Shown in pieces: positions 51,209 through 64,000 of a stretch of 64,000 nucleotides of DNA. Both the position numbers and the translations under genes were made by a program. Position 1 is the stretch's first letter, and every line of letters begins with the position of its first letter. The notes below the pieces were generated by a model. That model worked only from the letters and a program-made list of their open reading frames with translations. It had not been told where the DNA came from and made no database searches. Origin of the DNA: Setaria digitata (Eukaryota; Nematoda; Chromadorea; Rhabditida; Setariidae); contig RCAB01000019.1 of the NCBI GenBank assembly GCA_003640385.1, positions 248,001 through 312,000 on the forward strand, given 5' to 3'.

Positions 51209-51906
51209 GTAGACTATACAAGTTGCAGTTATACATTGATATATCAGATCTTTTCATTTCCAGGAAGCTTATGTTCCACAGGCTTTCAAATATGACTATA
51301 AATCTAGGAATTTTTAGGATTCGTCAGAATTCCTTTTATTGCTGAGCGGAAAAGTGTTACTTTACAGCTTTTATCTTCAAGCAACACATAAGTTTTTTAT
51401 TTTTATAAGAGCTGGATTGCACCGTATTAGCTCATATCCGTCCATTTGTACAACAGATAACTCGAAGAGAAATAGAAATGAGTAAAATTGTGGCAAAGCG
51501 AAATAGATTTCTGTGACCTAAACGCCTTTCTCATCAGTGTTGTCCTATCTATATTGATGTTAAAATCTAGCTCCTTACAGTGTTTGCAAGTCCTTTTTTT
51601 TCCTTCTTGGTTTGAGGAGTAGAGGAGCATTCTCATTCAGACCTTTTTAAGATCACGAATTAGGGACGGGGACGACCCATTTGTTTTTCAGGCGCAAAAG
51701 TTATTTCAGTTTAGAGTGTGACACAAGCTTGATTTGCATACAATTCGTTTGGTTAAGTGCTATGCAATTTACTTTCCATTGCACGTTATTTTTGTTTTGT
51801 AGCAATGGAATTTTTCGGTACTATCATACGATTTATTGTTCGCTAATTATTAATTATTGCCATATCATAAATAATTATTTTATAATTGTTATTCAAGTGC
51901 CTGAAA

Positions 51907-52592
51907 TCACATATTCGTTGCATGCCCTTTCACATCAAAGTCATTGTGACTAAAAAGTTCAGTCGGATATGGAGTGGGACAACGACGACGTGTCAAGCGT
52001 CTTTTACGCAGAGCAGCAGCTTTTGGATTGCAGACAGCTGATCTTGGAGATTTTGCTCTCGCTCGATGACGTGTTTGACACTCTCTCTTCAAGGTACGGC
52101 CTCGTGTTGGCATATTAGTTTTCGCAGATTCATCCATAGCCTTCGACATTTTGGGACTGTCCTGAAAAAAATATTTCATTGCATGATTTTCCTGCTTGCA
52201 TTTCAGGATTATTGAAAGTGTGGTGGATAATTTGGAGATAGAAAAAGAAAAAAGAAATATGTTTCATAAATTTGATATCATACAGGAAGGCTTTCCATGC
52301 GGATTTGTGCTTCGTTCTCTCCTGCTTGGTCCTTATTCTGTGCTTCGGCTGAATTCACTTTTTCTACTGACGCATGCTGCAAGTCCTTGTTTGGATTTTT
52401 CTCTTGGCCTTCATTAGACATAGGAATGGTAGCACACAGAGAATTGGCATTTTCTGTTAGCAAGAAATCTCCGCATGCTGGATTCGTAGACGGATCGCTC
52501 GAAGCGACCAAACCCTCGAACATGTCTCTGAGTGAAACACAGCCACCAGGGTAATACGGAATTTTGCAATGAATGCTTCGATTAATAATCAT
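51907..52592 (-). CDS. Unrecognised two-exon gene; protein of about 186 residues with a basic C-terminal half
   Basis: Product not recognised. Exon 1 is 52592-52284 (103 codons from the first ATG) and exon 2 is 52161-51907 (84 codons plus stop). The 122-base intron has GTATGA and TTTTTTCAG and is phase 0 on both sides. Exon 1 starts MIINRSIHCKIPYYPGGCVS; the next methionine, in RDMFEGLVASS, is an alternative start, and an upstream exon is possible. It ends in an acidic, Glu/Asn/Gln-rich stretch (QNKDQAGENEAQIR). Exon 2 is strongly basic (RGRTLKRECQTRHRARAKSP, then LRKRRLTRRR), a likely nuclear localisation or nucleic-acid-binding segment, and ends FDVKGHATNM. Charge segregation (acidic middle, basic tail) suggests a nuclear or chromatin protein, which is inference. 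It lies downstream of tlp-1 on the same strand, about 2.4 kb away. Confidence 0.6.
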
Positions 52593-54971
52593 TAGATTTA
52601 TATACCAAATTTCGTAATTTCATCAGATTTATGTATCACTTATCATTTTTTCCCTGAATGCCACTAATTTATTCTGTCACAAAAGCAAATTTTTATTGGA
52701 AGCCAGGAAGAACATTTCAAATTTACTTCTTCTGTTGCACCTCATGTTGAAGTCCTTTTTGTTTTTTAGAATGAATGCAAAAATAAGAAAAATCATGCAT
52801 TCTGTCTTTGCACATGTTAGATAGAATCGAAGTTGAAATGATCAGAGCAAAATGAAGCAGCAATTTGAAGGAATGAGGAACTAAATCATATATCATTATT
52901 GTTCTATTCTTCTTGAGTCCTTTCACCTTCCGCTCGGTTCAGTTTAAATTTGGAGCCTGACAAATAAACTAAACATACTTTTTGCTTGAAATCGTTCTTT
53001 AAAATCCACCCTCGCTCAGTTCAGGAGAAACCATTTAGTTGAGAAGGCAATACGATCAGTGTCATCACCCTATATTTCTTCCGTAACATGATGACATCAG
53101 ATGACAAGCGACCGATCTAACACCGTGTATTGAACTAGTACATACGTCAACAATTTAGCTTGGCAACAATCGAATTATTTCTGCCAATGCTTTTCTTATT
53201 AATCACAAATATAACTTTGACTAGCCCGATGTTACACCGCTCATAAATGATGCTTAACCACTTCAGTTTCCAGGGCACACAATCATCATTTTTAATCTAA
53301 AACGACATTCATTAATCACCGAACTGTAGATGGTGTTATAACGAACCCCACATCCATAGAGTGTCAATTTCTGCTCTTTCGAAGAACGTCAAACCACTTT
53401 TCCGGTTTCCTAAATTTGAAAAATTGCTGGCAGTATTTCGCCCAGCAAAGTATGGGATAACCCTTTGTGCTTCGCCGAACTGTCCCAATGCATCACTTCA
53501 GCCATCAATCGATCATCGTTACGGTACGAAAAGAAGATTAATGAGCCATTTTTTGTCTCATCCATCAACATTTATTAAATGTTGATTTTAATGGCCTCAG
53601 AAAACGTATTTCCCTCTCCCTTTCCTTTCCAACCACTCTTCATGGCTAGAATCAAATCTCTCTCAGCAGCCTTCCTTACCCCAATAAAATTCATCAATTT
53701 TTTTTTTTGCCCCCTTTTTACATTAAATTTATCCAAAAAATATTTCATATCAGGAAAATTTCATTCATCGAACAAAACAGCCAAGACCTGCAAAAATTTC
53801 CTAATAATCATTACTGGTCGTATTTTACAAAGGTTTGGAAGAATCTTGAAATTGTGTAGACCTTTAAGAAGGTATACTGTGTTCATGACTACGGTAAAAT
53901 ATAAGTGAAGTGAGATTTTAAAGCGATCGTACGGGCTGCTATTGCAGATTTTATTCTGTGCACAAATGAACCTTTTTATACATACAGAAACAATCCCTTC
54001 TTGTCTGCTTTAATAACTACCCAAAACGGTAAAAAGAAGCAAGGAAAAAGGAAAATAAAGAGATTTTCTAGTGCATTTTTTTTTTTTTTTTTAAATTAAT
54101 AACAAATATGGTGGTGGAACACACTCGTTCAATTGGCGCTGCGAAAAAAAAAACAATGAAGCACGTAAAAATCACTAGGACCAACGCGAACTTCTGGAAG
54201 TTTGCCGTTGGCAACCAGTGGAACTTAATGTATGAAGAATAAGCAGAAATTGCTTCTGCGAAGGAATTAGGATACGAAGTTTACAAAGATATTTCTGTTA
54301 GTATTTAAGGATTGACTTTTTCTTTTAAATTTGAATATACTAAACTCTCATGTTCTACAGCGTAGAATAACTTCCATTTTAAAAAGTTGGGTAGAACTTC
54401 AGTGAACAGAGAATATGGACCGCCAAAACCATAAAGCGAAAAACAATGAAATATAACGATATATAAATGTGTAGATTAACCTAAATTTAAATACAATTAG
54501 TAAGAAAGCAAAATGAAGCCAAAAAAAACAGGAAACACCGTACAAAAATGAGTTAGTTAACACAGTTTGCTGAATAAATACCCGCAATAAATAACTGTTT
54601 GAGAAATGGGTACAGCTTATGGCTTTGATGATTGATAAGCGTGCTCATCAACCACATAAAAGCAGGTTCCTGGTGAAATGTTACGGGTGGCTAAAACTCT
54701 TGAAATTACATTTCTAGGATTTTCAAGATCTGTTTAAAATAGTACAATATCACAGTTAAAATCTAGCACTTTAAAGAATCGCTCTCATGGAAATCTCACC
54801 AAATTCAACTACACATGTTATGGAGCACGAAAGATGAAAGCTGAAGAGCTCGGTAAGCAGCATATGCTCCAGAAACTTGAACTAAGCGGAGAAGACACTG
54901 CGTCATATCGTGAATGATTACCTCATTTGCTGACACGGTAAACATAAGAAATCTGTTCATACAGAGAAGTC
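52593..54971. other. Region between the basic-protein gene and tlp-1
   Basis: No coherent exon seen. It should include the 3' UTR of tlp-1 at its right side and the 5' region of the 52-kb gene at its left. Confidence 0.5.
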
Positions 54972-56582
54972 CTATGGATGTGGCATAGTAGCCATAAGAC
55001 GTTGGGTATACATGGCTTGTAATGCAGCTGCTGAGGGGAAGCTTGCCATCGCTGGAAATGGAGGTATTCCAAGTGGATTTGGCACTGCAGGCATCAGACC
55101 ATTCGGTTTCATATACGGATGATAACGAAGAGAGGCAGTCGATGCAGCATGATTAATAAGCGATGCTGTTGTGGTTGAACGTGGCGAGCTATTTGCTTTC
55201 AGATCATTCGTAGTACTTGAACTTGTTGTTGAAGGAGTATGAGCTACCTGAAAATTTCGAAAATTTGTACTGCTAGAAAAATTCATCAATATTTTTTTTC
55301 AAATCTTATTTTTATTGCAAATTATAAATGAACAGATACTGCAAATTCAAGAAAATATACCTTCATATGCGCAGCAAGTTCGTCCGCACTTGGGAACGAT
55401 TTCCCACAAACACCATTTGGTGATTCGATCCAGTTGCAAATATGTTTCGTTGCTTGTCCAGAAGCTGCGGCCATCAAATTCTGATAAGCAATTTGAGCCG
55501 CTGAACTGAAAATTACAAAAAAAAAAAACTATTTTTCTAACCCATGAAAATAAGAGACTGAAACTTACAGTTTCTGAAACTTTGCAGAAGACTCACCCAG
55601 ATTTTTTAACGAATTCAAGAAGCATGAGTAAAATTACTGTTACAGTATCAGTAGAGCTTAAGCCAAATATTACATGTCTTCCTTTAAGAAAACTTTGGAC
55701 GAAAAAAAAAAAAAAATCAAATTTATTTTCCCCCTCCCGGAATTTTTTACTTAGAAAATGAACTCTTACACTTTTTTTTCCGAAAAATGATTACCTTGAT
55801 GTTGGTGGCAATGTTCCGGACAGAAGTGGGCTATAAGCAGCAGCAAAAAAGGACGGTGGGAAAGTCATCATCAAATCGGCAGGTGTAGTACTTGCAGCAG
55901 CTGCGGCAGCTGCATTATGCATTGTACAACTTGTGCAACCTGGAGTTACACATGGCCTCGTCATCATAGTTGCTGGGCATCCTGTAAATCAAGAAAAACA
56001 AATCTTGAAATCATAGTTTTTTTTTTTTTTTGATAAATCGCTCAGAAGCTTACTAAAATACCAAGATTTGTCTTTTCACAATTTTTAAGAATTCAAAAAC
56101 GGACCCTTGCAAGTTAATGGATCTGGACATCGCAGAAATGGATTTGATGTTCCGCCAGCAAACGCTCCAGTCGCAAAACTGGGCACCGTTGGAAATCCAG
56201 GCATAAGGGATGGATAAGGAAACGTGGGAAAGCTTGCGGCAAGAGGTGAAAAATTCATGGGGAAACAGCCTCGTGCACTGAGCATCAAATTTGCAGGTAA
56301 TGAAGCAGCAGCACTAGTGGATGGTTCGGAACTTATTGGAGTTTTCTTGCCTACTGACGGACTGTGTGTTATGTGCCGAGGGCTTTTTGATCCTTCCTTT
56401 TTATTTTTCGTAGTTGGACTAGGCTCTTCCTTTTTTGTTTCACCAGATGTACTACTACTTGGACTGGTGCGATCTTTCGATTTATCACCGTCCTTATTAG
56501 ATTTCCGGTTTGATGTATCGGGAAGGCCAATTGTTTCGCAGGTTTTTGCAAGCATCGCAAGAGGTGATTTACCGGAATCCAT
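54972..56582 (-). CDS. tlp-1: TLP-1/NocA/ZNF503-703 family zinc-finger protein, four exons
   Basis: Nuclear regulator of cell fate: in C. elegans TLP-1 acts in tail-tip and asymmetric-division control, and fly NocA/Elbow and vertebrate ZNF503/703 are transcriptional corepressors. Exons 56582-56105, 55981-55795, 55505-55361 and 55247-54972 join in phase for 361 residues. Landmarks: the SP motif near the N-terminus (SGKSPLAMLAKTCETIG); a Ser/Lys-rich linker (about 25-80); Pro/Phe-rich segments; the family's cysteine motif across the exon 1-2 junction (CPDPLTCKG joined to CPATMMTRPC, then CTSC); an eight-alanine run; and the C2H2 finger HICNWIESPNGVCGKSF ... AAHMK-VAH, split by the last intron; and a C-terminus ending YTQRLMATMPHP. 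The ATG lies directly after a CAG acceptor, so it is either trans-spliced there or preceded by another exon; family members usually have more residues before the SP motif. Long upstream DNA is typical for such regulators. Confidence 0.87.
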
Positions 56583-57142
56583 CTGTAATCATAACTAATT
56601 CTACAAATCCATAGTTTTATAAAATTGAAAGTAAATGAAATTTTAAAATTCATGTCTATATGAAGAAGAGCTGAACATTGTGAATTTTAACATGAAGTCA
56701 AATTTCGTTACACCAAAACACTAAAACACTAGAATTTAACTCCCAGTGAAGTTAAGCCATAAAATAAATTCTATATTTCAACAGTCACAGAAATTACTTG
56801 AATAGTTCATGAAATCAAGATAAGAAAACACAGAAATGAATTTGAAAGAGTAATGTTAAATTACAATTGGAAACACAATGTATATTTTCTAAAGTAAAGT
56901 TTTTCCCAACCAAGCGATGGATTACTTATCGCTCAGAAATTTTTGAGTGTGAAGTAAAAACCGACGAACCTCAAAAAAATGAATATAACCAACCGGACAG
57001 GTAAACGTGGAAAATTTAAATTTCAAAATAAATGTTCCTTACAGATTAGAAGTTATAGCTAAGTTTAAAAGATACTCCGAAGAATTAACAACGTACAGTG
57101 CCATCAATAATGTTAATGATGAAAGAAAAGATGGAAGCAGCT

Positions 57143-57178
<36 letters not shown>

Positions 57179-59707
57179 GGTAAATAAAACGTTTCCCATT
57201 TTTCCCTATCAATAAATGACCACCAATAAACTTTACCGCAGAAAATTTTCAAGTTATACGCTACGTTATACGTGGTAGAGAGTGAATGTTCGAGAACTGG
57301 ACTCAGGATTATAATATAATGTACGAAAATATTTGAATTTGTTTCCAAAAGCACCTACCTCTTTTAGGATGATCGCTTTCTTCTTTTTTTACTTTTTGTT
57401 TACAAAATTTTTAAAAACTCTCGGTTTTAAGCCCAAATTAGCAGAACTAAAATAAAATAGGAAGAAAAGTTTCGGGGAAAATCACTTCCGAAACTATTGG
57501 TTTCACAGAGCTTTCTATTTCCACCAATTTTTTGAAGTAATTTACATTTCTTAATTTATTTACTTTGAAACAAATGGAATTAACGAAAAAATATAGGCCT
57601 ATACAACACACATAAAAACGAGTACAATGAAAAGGACACGGAGCGGGTCATCCTTATCTTGTTTTTCTGATAAGAATGGAAGATTGAAATGCAAGCAGCA
57701 AAATGAAATAACTGACACTTCAGTCGAAATTTACAGTAATAGCACAGGCACGAGCACTGAACGGAAGGAGTAGATTACAGATGAAGCTAAAGGAAAATCG
57801 AAGGATAAGTACGAAGAGAAAAAGGTATTTCGATAATGATAACATAGAGGAAAAGTGTCAAGTCATTTCTCATATCATTCAAACCGGCACTTATCAACAA
57901 AAAATATAAAACAAGCAGGAAATTGGTAAGCAAAAGAAACAGAGCGCTTAGCCTCAATTAAAAAAGAGGAAAGATATCGTAATTTTCGACAGGCTGACTC
58001 TTTCCACTTTGTCACAGCAGCATGCTTTGAAAATTTTACGTGCCAGGACACGAGATCAGAGTAAACGATCACTTTCGAGGTAACAAGATAATAGGACAGC
58101 AGCTGCATCAACAACGGCAGAACAGTAATTCAGTGTGATGCATCACCAGTGGTTCATCCATTCAAAAATTCATGCATATTTCACTGAAAGGACACATAAA
58201 ATTACTAATTCTATGTGCCAGTGACTGATAACCGAGAAGGCAGCAAAGAACCACATCCACAAATGATTTGTTCGCTTCTACTTGCAGGCACTGCATTTCC
58301 GCATTCATTAAGCAACTAGGTAGTTAATATCAGTTTTCATCATCTTATTATTTGTAGATTAATATCGCTTCAACACTACTTCTGGAACACTGATCTCAAT
58401 ATCAGAAAGCACCGTCATCTCTTTCATGCTGACAAGAAAAAAAAAACTCGTGTGATACTATATCCCTTATTCACGCTTCCTTCAAATGGTTACTGATTCT
58501 AATCTTAAGCTGTTGTAAGTCGGATACAAAACACCTAAATGTGGTAAACCAAACAGCTACAACTCATTCAGAAATACTGACACTTTCTGAACAGCTGATG
58601 ATCAACTAACCTGATAACCTAAGGGAGAAGTAAGATATACATTAACTTGCACGGAAAGCAAAACTGAAAATCTATCCTTCTGCCTTACATATTTAAATTG
58701 TATTTTATTAATGCACAGTACCACGTTATCCGTGTCAAAGCATCTCGTCGTCTGACACCTTCTAATGAATGATGTGCACGACAAGGTGAATTCACAGAAA
58801 ACATGCATACGACAGCGTACGCAACAGTTACATGTAAACAGACCGATACTCGCATATAAACAGACATATGCGCACACATATGAATAGAGACCGCCGACAA
58901 ATGGAAAATTTAGATCAACGACGAGATTAGTTTAATCACACATGACAGCCGTCCATCCGTCCGTACATCTCCCTTATTCGATACTTCTCCGATAAATAGG
59001 TAACTTCTCAGTGCACCGATGCCAAGAAAAATCTAAGCTCTCATTAACTTCTCTTTTGCTCTCCACTTCTTCTTCACTTAATGACAAAGGGTTTTATACA
59101 AATTAAATCACTTATGAGTAGCAGACAGTTTTTCCACAACATTTAAAACAGATTTACAAGCATACATATTTATTATTTCATCGTTTCAGTTCGAAAAGCA
59201 GAGGAAAAAAAAATATCATGAGCAAAAAGATTTGAACACAAACATGATATGATAAAATAATAAGGACAGTGGATAAAAACGGCATCATTCCAATACCGAG
59301 AGGGTAGTAAAAAGGCACGGTATGCAACATTTTGCTAATCTAAATTTCAAGTTATCAGTGAACAGATTTTTACATCAACAACGTAAACATTGCGATGTAA
59401 ATGTGATTGTAAAATAACGGACTAACCGCTGGCATAACAGGCGAATTATAGTCGGTCAGGTACTGAGAATGTGTAGAAACCATCCTTGAAAGCAAAGAAG
59501 TGCCTGCCTTTTCCCTTAGTATAAGGCAATCACTGCCGTACAATAAACTGGCAGATGCACAAATAATATGACAGGAAACGTTTTCCAGGAAATCGTTGCT
59601 TGCTAGGAAAGAACTGGATTACGAATATACACGCAACGCGCGCACGCACACTCTGAAGGATGGACAAATGAAAAGTATATATATTTCGGTGTATATAGAA
59701 CAGAGCA

Positions 59708-59752
59708 TGATAATGATAATGATAATGATAATGGTGATGGTGATGGTGATGA
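59708..59752 (+). repeat. GATAAT/GATGGT hexamer-like repeat
   Basis: Consecutive ATGATA units passing into GGTGAT units, about 45 bases. Confidence 0.9.
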
Positions 59753-60117
59753 AAAGTGTGGACGCGGACAGACACGTAACCAGTTGAAGGACACGGCGCA
59801 GCGAGCCAGCCAACAGCAACAGAGCAAACCGCTTCGGGCACCTGCAACAAATAAGAACTGTGTTGTATGAGTAGGGGGCGAGATCAAGGCGGACCCACCC
59901 AGCTGAAACCCGTCGTCAATGAGAAACTTCAAAGAGGAATGCCGCCCATAGATGCTGCTGCAAGTTGCAGGAAAGAAAAAGAGGCGGAGGGCGTGTCCTC
60001 GAAAGTAGCTCCCCCTTCTTTCATATACGCTTAATCGCCTCCTTCTACAAGCCACCAGTAAACAGGTGGGAATGGGTGGTGTTTCTACATCATCCATTCA
60101 CAGAAATTTTCCCTGTC

Positions 60118-60211
60118 GCTGCTGTTGCTGCTGTTGCTACTGTTGCTGTCGTTTGCTGCTGCTGCGGCTATGCTGCTTTACCACTTTGCTGCTACTACGG
60201 GTACTACTACT
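60118..60211 (+). repeat. CTG/CTA trinucleotide-rich block
   Basis: Imperfect GCTGTT, GCTGCT and ACTACT units over about 95 bases. It produces poly-Leu and poly-Ala frames with no splice signals. Confidence 0.85.
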
Positions 60212-63200
60212 GCTACCTGTAATTTAAAAAGCAATCCATTATCCATTCCAGCCATTCTGCATTCATCATCCTTCATCTTCAACTTCACCATCGTCATCAT
60301 CATCATCCTCACTTTCATCATTATAAACAAGAGTGACAGCGCCACGAAGTGTTACACTTTTCCCTGAACAGTACATATACGCAGAAGTGAGCGTATCGCT
60401 GTCATCATATATTCCTGCCACTACCTAGGAGTTTCGAATTCGAAGCTGAACGAAATTCAAACTTATCAAACCATCAATGAGCCACATAATTAATAAAAGG
60501 AGTGGAAATGCGAGAGACATGAAACAATCTGTAAAAAATAATATATGTGAAAAATGATGAAGTGATGGAGTGCACTGAACTATTGTATAAACTAGGAGCA
60601 AAAACATTCCTATCTGATAGCAACATTAACGACCATTATTTGGCAAATTTATACTTGCTCGTCTCTGACAGCAGTCGGTTGACTACCAGGACTTGTTTGC
60701 CTATCGGCCTTTTTGGCAACCTGTCTGTTCGCCAGTTGTCATATCAACTTTTTCAAGAAAAAAATACGCACAAAACCAATAAATTATTTATCGCTATGAC
60801 AGACCTCATGTGGAAAAAATATTTACTCCCACCATTAACCTTTCTCTAAGCAGTCTTTTCTATCTCAGACTTACAATAATTTCCTTCATTTGAAGATAAA
60901 AAACGAGTATATCACAAGGGCATCTCTTATGCCAGGATTAATTCGTGCAACATTTTCAAACCCTTACAAACAGGAGCCGTCGCTATCTTGAATACTGCAG
61001 CAAGCAAAATCCTTTACAAACGACAGACAATTTAAGAGTAACTAGACAAGTATAAATTAGTCCCAATGCTACATAATTTAACAAAGCAAAAAAGATTTTT
61101 GAAATGAAACACTAAATGTAAAAACGAAACCATCTGCACCCATGTTCCTTTGCCAACCAGCAAAACGTTCACTTCTTTTTTCTTCACAACCTATTGCTTT
61201 TTCTTTTTTTATTGACAAGCCTAAGCATTTTTATCACTCCTTCTTTTCCTGTCCTTTCGTATTTTTTCTCCTCTTTTACCTGAAGTTTTCCTTTTTGCTT
61301 TTTTTAGTCTTTCACTAAGGAAGCGTTAGATGAGTCGGTTAAAAGATATCCTTACATACTCCAAAGTTACACCCAGTTAACTTTACAGAACTGACTAAAA
61401 CTTAATTCACCGAAAAATTCACTATTTTCTCGCAAAATCAGATATCGCTGTCGGAAATTATTTTGGTAGTATGACGATTGAATGTAACTTCCAAAAGTAG
61501 TTTAATTAATGCTTATGCCTATCAACAATTTTCTGCATGTCGTGATTTTGCAAAAGTTCCATTACTGTTAGCATTACTTCATAAAATTCCATAAATTTTA
61601 GCGAACTTTTCTGGAAAAGGCAGATTATATTCGAACGCAATGTATTTCCCGTGAAAATTTTTTCATCTTCAATTTTTATTTTTTAAAGCAAGGAGAAACT
61701 GCAAAAGAAAAATGAAAGCATGCTGAATTCTACCGTGAACGCAATTCCATCAAGCTATAGCAGATGCATTTGTTGTAAACCTGAATTCAAATCTACTGTT
61801 CTAAGTTGGAGGGAACATATGAGAAAGATGCTGCAACAGCCGTGAGACTGAAGTTTACCAAATGCAATTGATTACAACTGCCTCTTATATCCCTTAACAG
61901 CTTAACATATTTTATTTTGAATTCCATATCAAATTCTTGTTTTCTATATTTTTAATTTGAGGAAACCAGCGTTTGTTCTAAGTAACCAAATACTGAGAAA
62001 TGGTAATAAAGTTGGTTGATATAAATAAAAAGGAAGTTGAATATGAAATAAGAAACAAAGCAAATGCTCTTTTTTCAGCAAAGCATAACTTATTTTTTAC
62101 CAGGAACTTTGGAAATGAATGTCTTGGAAGGATGGCGAAGAAATGATGTGAGATGTACGGATGAAGTGGACTGAGGAACATCAATGTAACATGCAACAAT
62201 ATGCATCTTGGCGGATATTTGGAAGAGCCAAGGAGGAAGGGTGTATGTAATAATTAAAAGGATGGGAGGATGTTTAGATGAAGTGAAGGGAAGGGTGACA
62301 TAAACGCAATGACAAGTGATATATATAAGTCTTTTGACAGGGTCCCATCCGAACCAATCACTCGCACATCAAACTCGAATTCTCAAAGATGAAAAATAGA
62401 AAAACCCTTAAGAAGGAGCCGACACCAATCATCATTATGTTGTACTATTGATGAGACAGACAGAAGGGAGAGGTCCGGGGATTAGATCATATCCATATTA
62501 TATACACATCCATGTCATTCCCATCAAATATATATACCACCCCCATCCCTCACACTATTTTTATAGTTTTCCTATCCATTTACCGCATTTTTAATCAAAA
62601 CTAATTCACTCTCAGAACTCTGTAAGCAGAGGTAAATTTGATAGTTGCATTAGCAAATTTCAATCACCTCTGTGCCATCCGGGCGAAACTTCAAATTTGA
62701 ATCAATCTATGACTTCATCACAAAATAAATTCCTGCAGATGTGACGTTCTTGAAAAGGATCACCAAAGAAGCCTTTGATTAATACTCTTTTCATGATTTT
62801 TCTAGAAATACATTTCGAAATTCAGATGAAGGAATAAACTGATTCAATTTGGCCTATTCATATTTAGAATGAAATTGGACATGACAATTCAGTCTAGAAA
62901 TAAATGCGCAGAATGGACAGAAGGAATCTTTGACGCATTCCGATGTCGCCGTTGAGTTCACTTATCAGATTTTCACAATTTAGTGTTTTTCAATAATTCA
63001 TTCGAGGGAAGGTTATTTGTATCATGTTGGGCAGCTGAAAGACAAATGGAGGAGAGGATGCGCGGGGGAGATGGGCGCTGGTCTGAAGAGTAAAAAGACT
63101 GGTGCTTTGATGAATTGCAGGATAGATAGAAGCAGAAGAAGCAGTACATTCCAAAATCCATATTTCGATACTGAAGATAAGTTAGAGGACCTCTGGATCT

Positions 63201-63512
63201 GGGCTAATTCAGATATTTCACGGAGAGAAAAATAAGAAACAGCTAGGCATTTGGGTCTCTGGATTTTGGGGTTTGGATTGATGAAGAGGTTTAAAATGAA
63301 AAAGCAGATAAATTTCATCTGTTATGAAAGCCGAAACAACACTGAGAGAGACATAAGACGGAGACAAAGCAGTTGGTATGATTGATTCGAAGAGAGCGTT
63401 TGATTGAGAGCTGTTCATTTTTCAAAAACAAGAGATCTCAGGAAAAGAAAAAAATGATAAACGGGCGTCAACCCATTCCCTTCCCCTCCTCACGGGCAAA
63501 ATATATTGGGCA

Positions 63513-63534
63513 GGAAGGGGAAGGGGAAGGGGAA
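63513..63534 (+). repeat. GAAGGG repeat
   Basis: Three to four tandem units of GGAAGG(G) type. Confidence 0.8.
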
Positions 63535-64000
63535 CGAGGATTGACGCCGCTGCCTGCTGCTGGAAGTTGTTTGTAAGCCGACAGAATGGAACCATTCATC
63601 AAGCGCATCCTGAATTATTGCCTTTTCCCTTTCTACCACATCTTTTGCCTTTAACCTTCCCGGCTTCCTCTTCTTTCCCTCACACCTTCCCTCAGCTTTT
63701 CCGTCTTCCTTTGGCAGCTACTAATCGTCGAGATTCGTCCCAGCTTAGACGAGAGTTGAACAAATTTAAACTGCCTGACAGTAGCATTGTTATTGGCTGC
63801 GCACTGGCCAGCACCACAACTCCAACAACTTTCGAAGCCCTGAAAGCACGTCTGATGTCTCCTACATCGTTCTCTATGTCCTTTTGAACTCATTTTTCAA
63901 AAAAAGTCTCTTCACAAGGCATGTTGCTTTCTTTATAGCTTCGAAAATTCGTCTTTTTCTTTTTTTTTTTAATTTTTTTACCATAATTTGACTGGAACAT

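Larger units (their letters stand above)
47181..51906. other. Stretch without secure genes
   Basis: Contains the ATT/ACT-rich low-complexity block at 49.2-49.5 kb, a TA run at 51.18 kb, and one possible terminal exon at 50294-50425 on the plus strand (discussed as a finding). Nothing else looks coding. Confidence 0.5.
56583..62999. other. Long upstream region of tlp-1, no secure genes
   Basis: Includes a T tract at about 57145-57175 and several trinucleotide repeats listed separately. The long open frames near 59.6-60.4 kb are produced by those repeats and not by real exons. Probably regulatory DNA of tlp-1, by position. Confidence 0.5.

Noticed and set aside
52297..52554. Plus-strand frame of 85 codons opposite the 52-kb gene
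   Set aside because: Shadow of the minus-strand exon 52592-52284, which has the matching phase-0 splice partner.
53361..53908. Two plus-strand frames of 74 and 109 codons
   Set aside because: Phe/Lys/Leu-rich composition typical of AT-rich non-coding DNA, no splice partners.
59530..60367. Long open frames with His/Tyr, Leu and Ala runs
   Set aside because: Generated by ATGATA, GGTGAT and CTG-type simple repeats; no splice signals or family features.

Overview
The window looks like nematode nuclear DNA. It is AT-rich, with compact introns whose acceptors mostly read TTTTCAG or TTTTTAG. It also carries a lin-14-type heterochronic gene, a family known only from nematodes. Splice sites were joined by hand, and reading frames were checked across every junction. 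Four genes can be named from their proteins: a lin-14 orthologue (+), the deadenylase ccr-4 (-), a SEC24A/B-type COPII coat gene (+) and a tlp-1/NocA/ZNF503-type zinc-finger gene (-). Three further multi-exon genes have coherent frames but are not recognised. A spirurid or filarial-like worm is possible, but this is inference only.

Layout. 1-9 kb: no secure coding sequence. It holds a possible first exon at the very edge and a GC-richer, CpG-rich stretch at 4.0-5.6 kb that may be the lin-14 5' region. 9.2-14.95 kb: lin-14 with nine coding exons and a long 3' UTR. That UTR carries one perfect 8-mer lin-4 site, several weaker lin-4-type sites, one perfect 8-mer let-7 site and one 7-mer let-7 site. 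17.6-21.9 kb: ccr-4, convergent with lin-14. 22.1-24.1 kb: an unrecognised gene on the same strand, ending about 205 bases before the first recognised ccr-4 exon, a spacing that allows an operon. 26.9-34.9 kb: a complete 22-exon sec-24, divergent from the previous gene. 34.9-45.9 kb: a gene-poor stretch. 46.0-47.2 kb: a small four-exon gene for a 144-residue cysteine-containing protein. 51.9-52.6 kb: a two-exon gene for a protein of about 186 residues with a very basic C-terminal half (-). 55.0-56.6 kb: tlp-1 (-), with a long repeat-bearing upstream region running to the window end.

Function. lin-14 is the classic target of lin-4, and the decoded UTR keeps that logic. CCR4 is the catalytic deadenylase of CCR4-NOT, which acts on microRNA-repressed messages, so this window holds both a founding microRNA target and part of the silencing machinery. 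SEC24 selects ER export cargo. TLP-1-type proteins control cell fate. From memory, ccr-4 and sec-24.2 are also neighbours in C. elegans (chromosome IV, where tlp-1 also lies), while lin-14 is on X. The window therefore mixes genes that sit on two C. elegans chromosomes.
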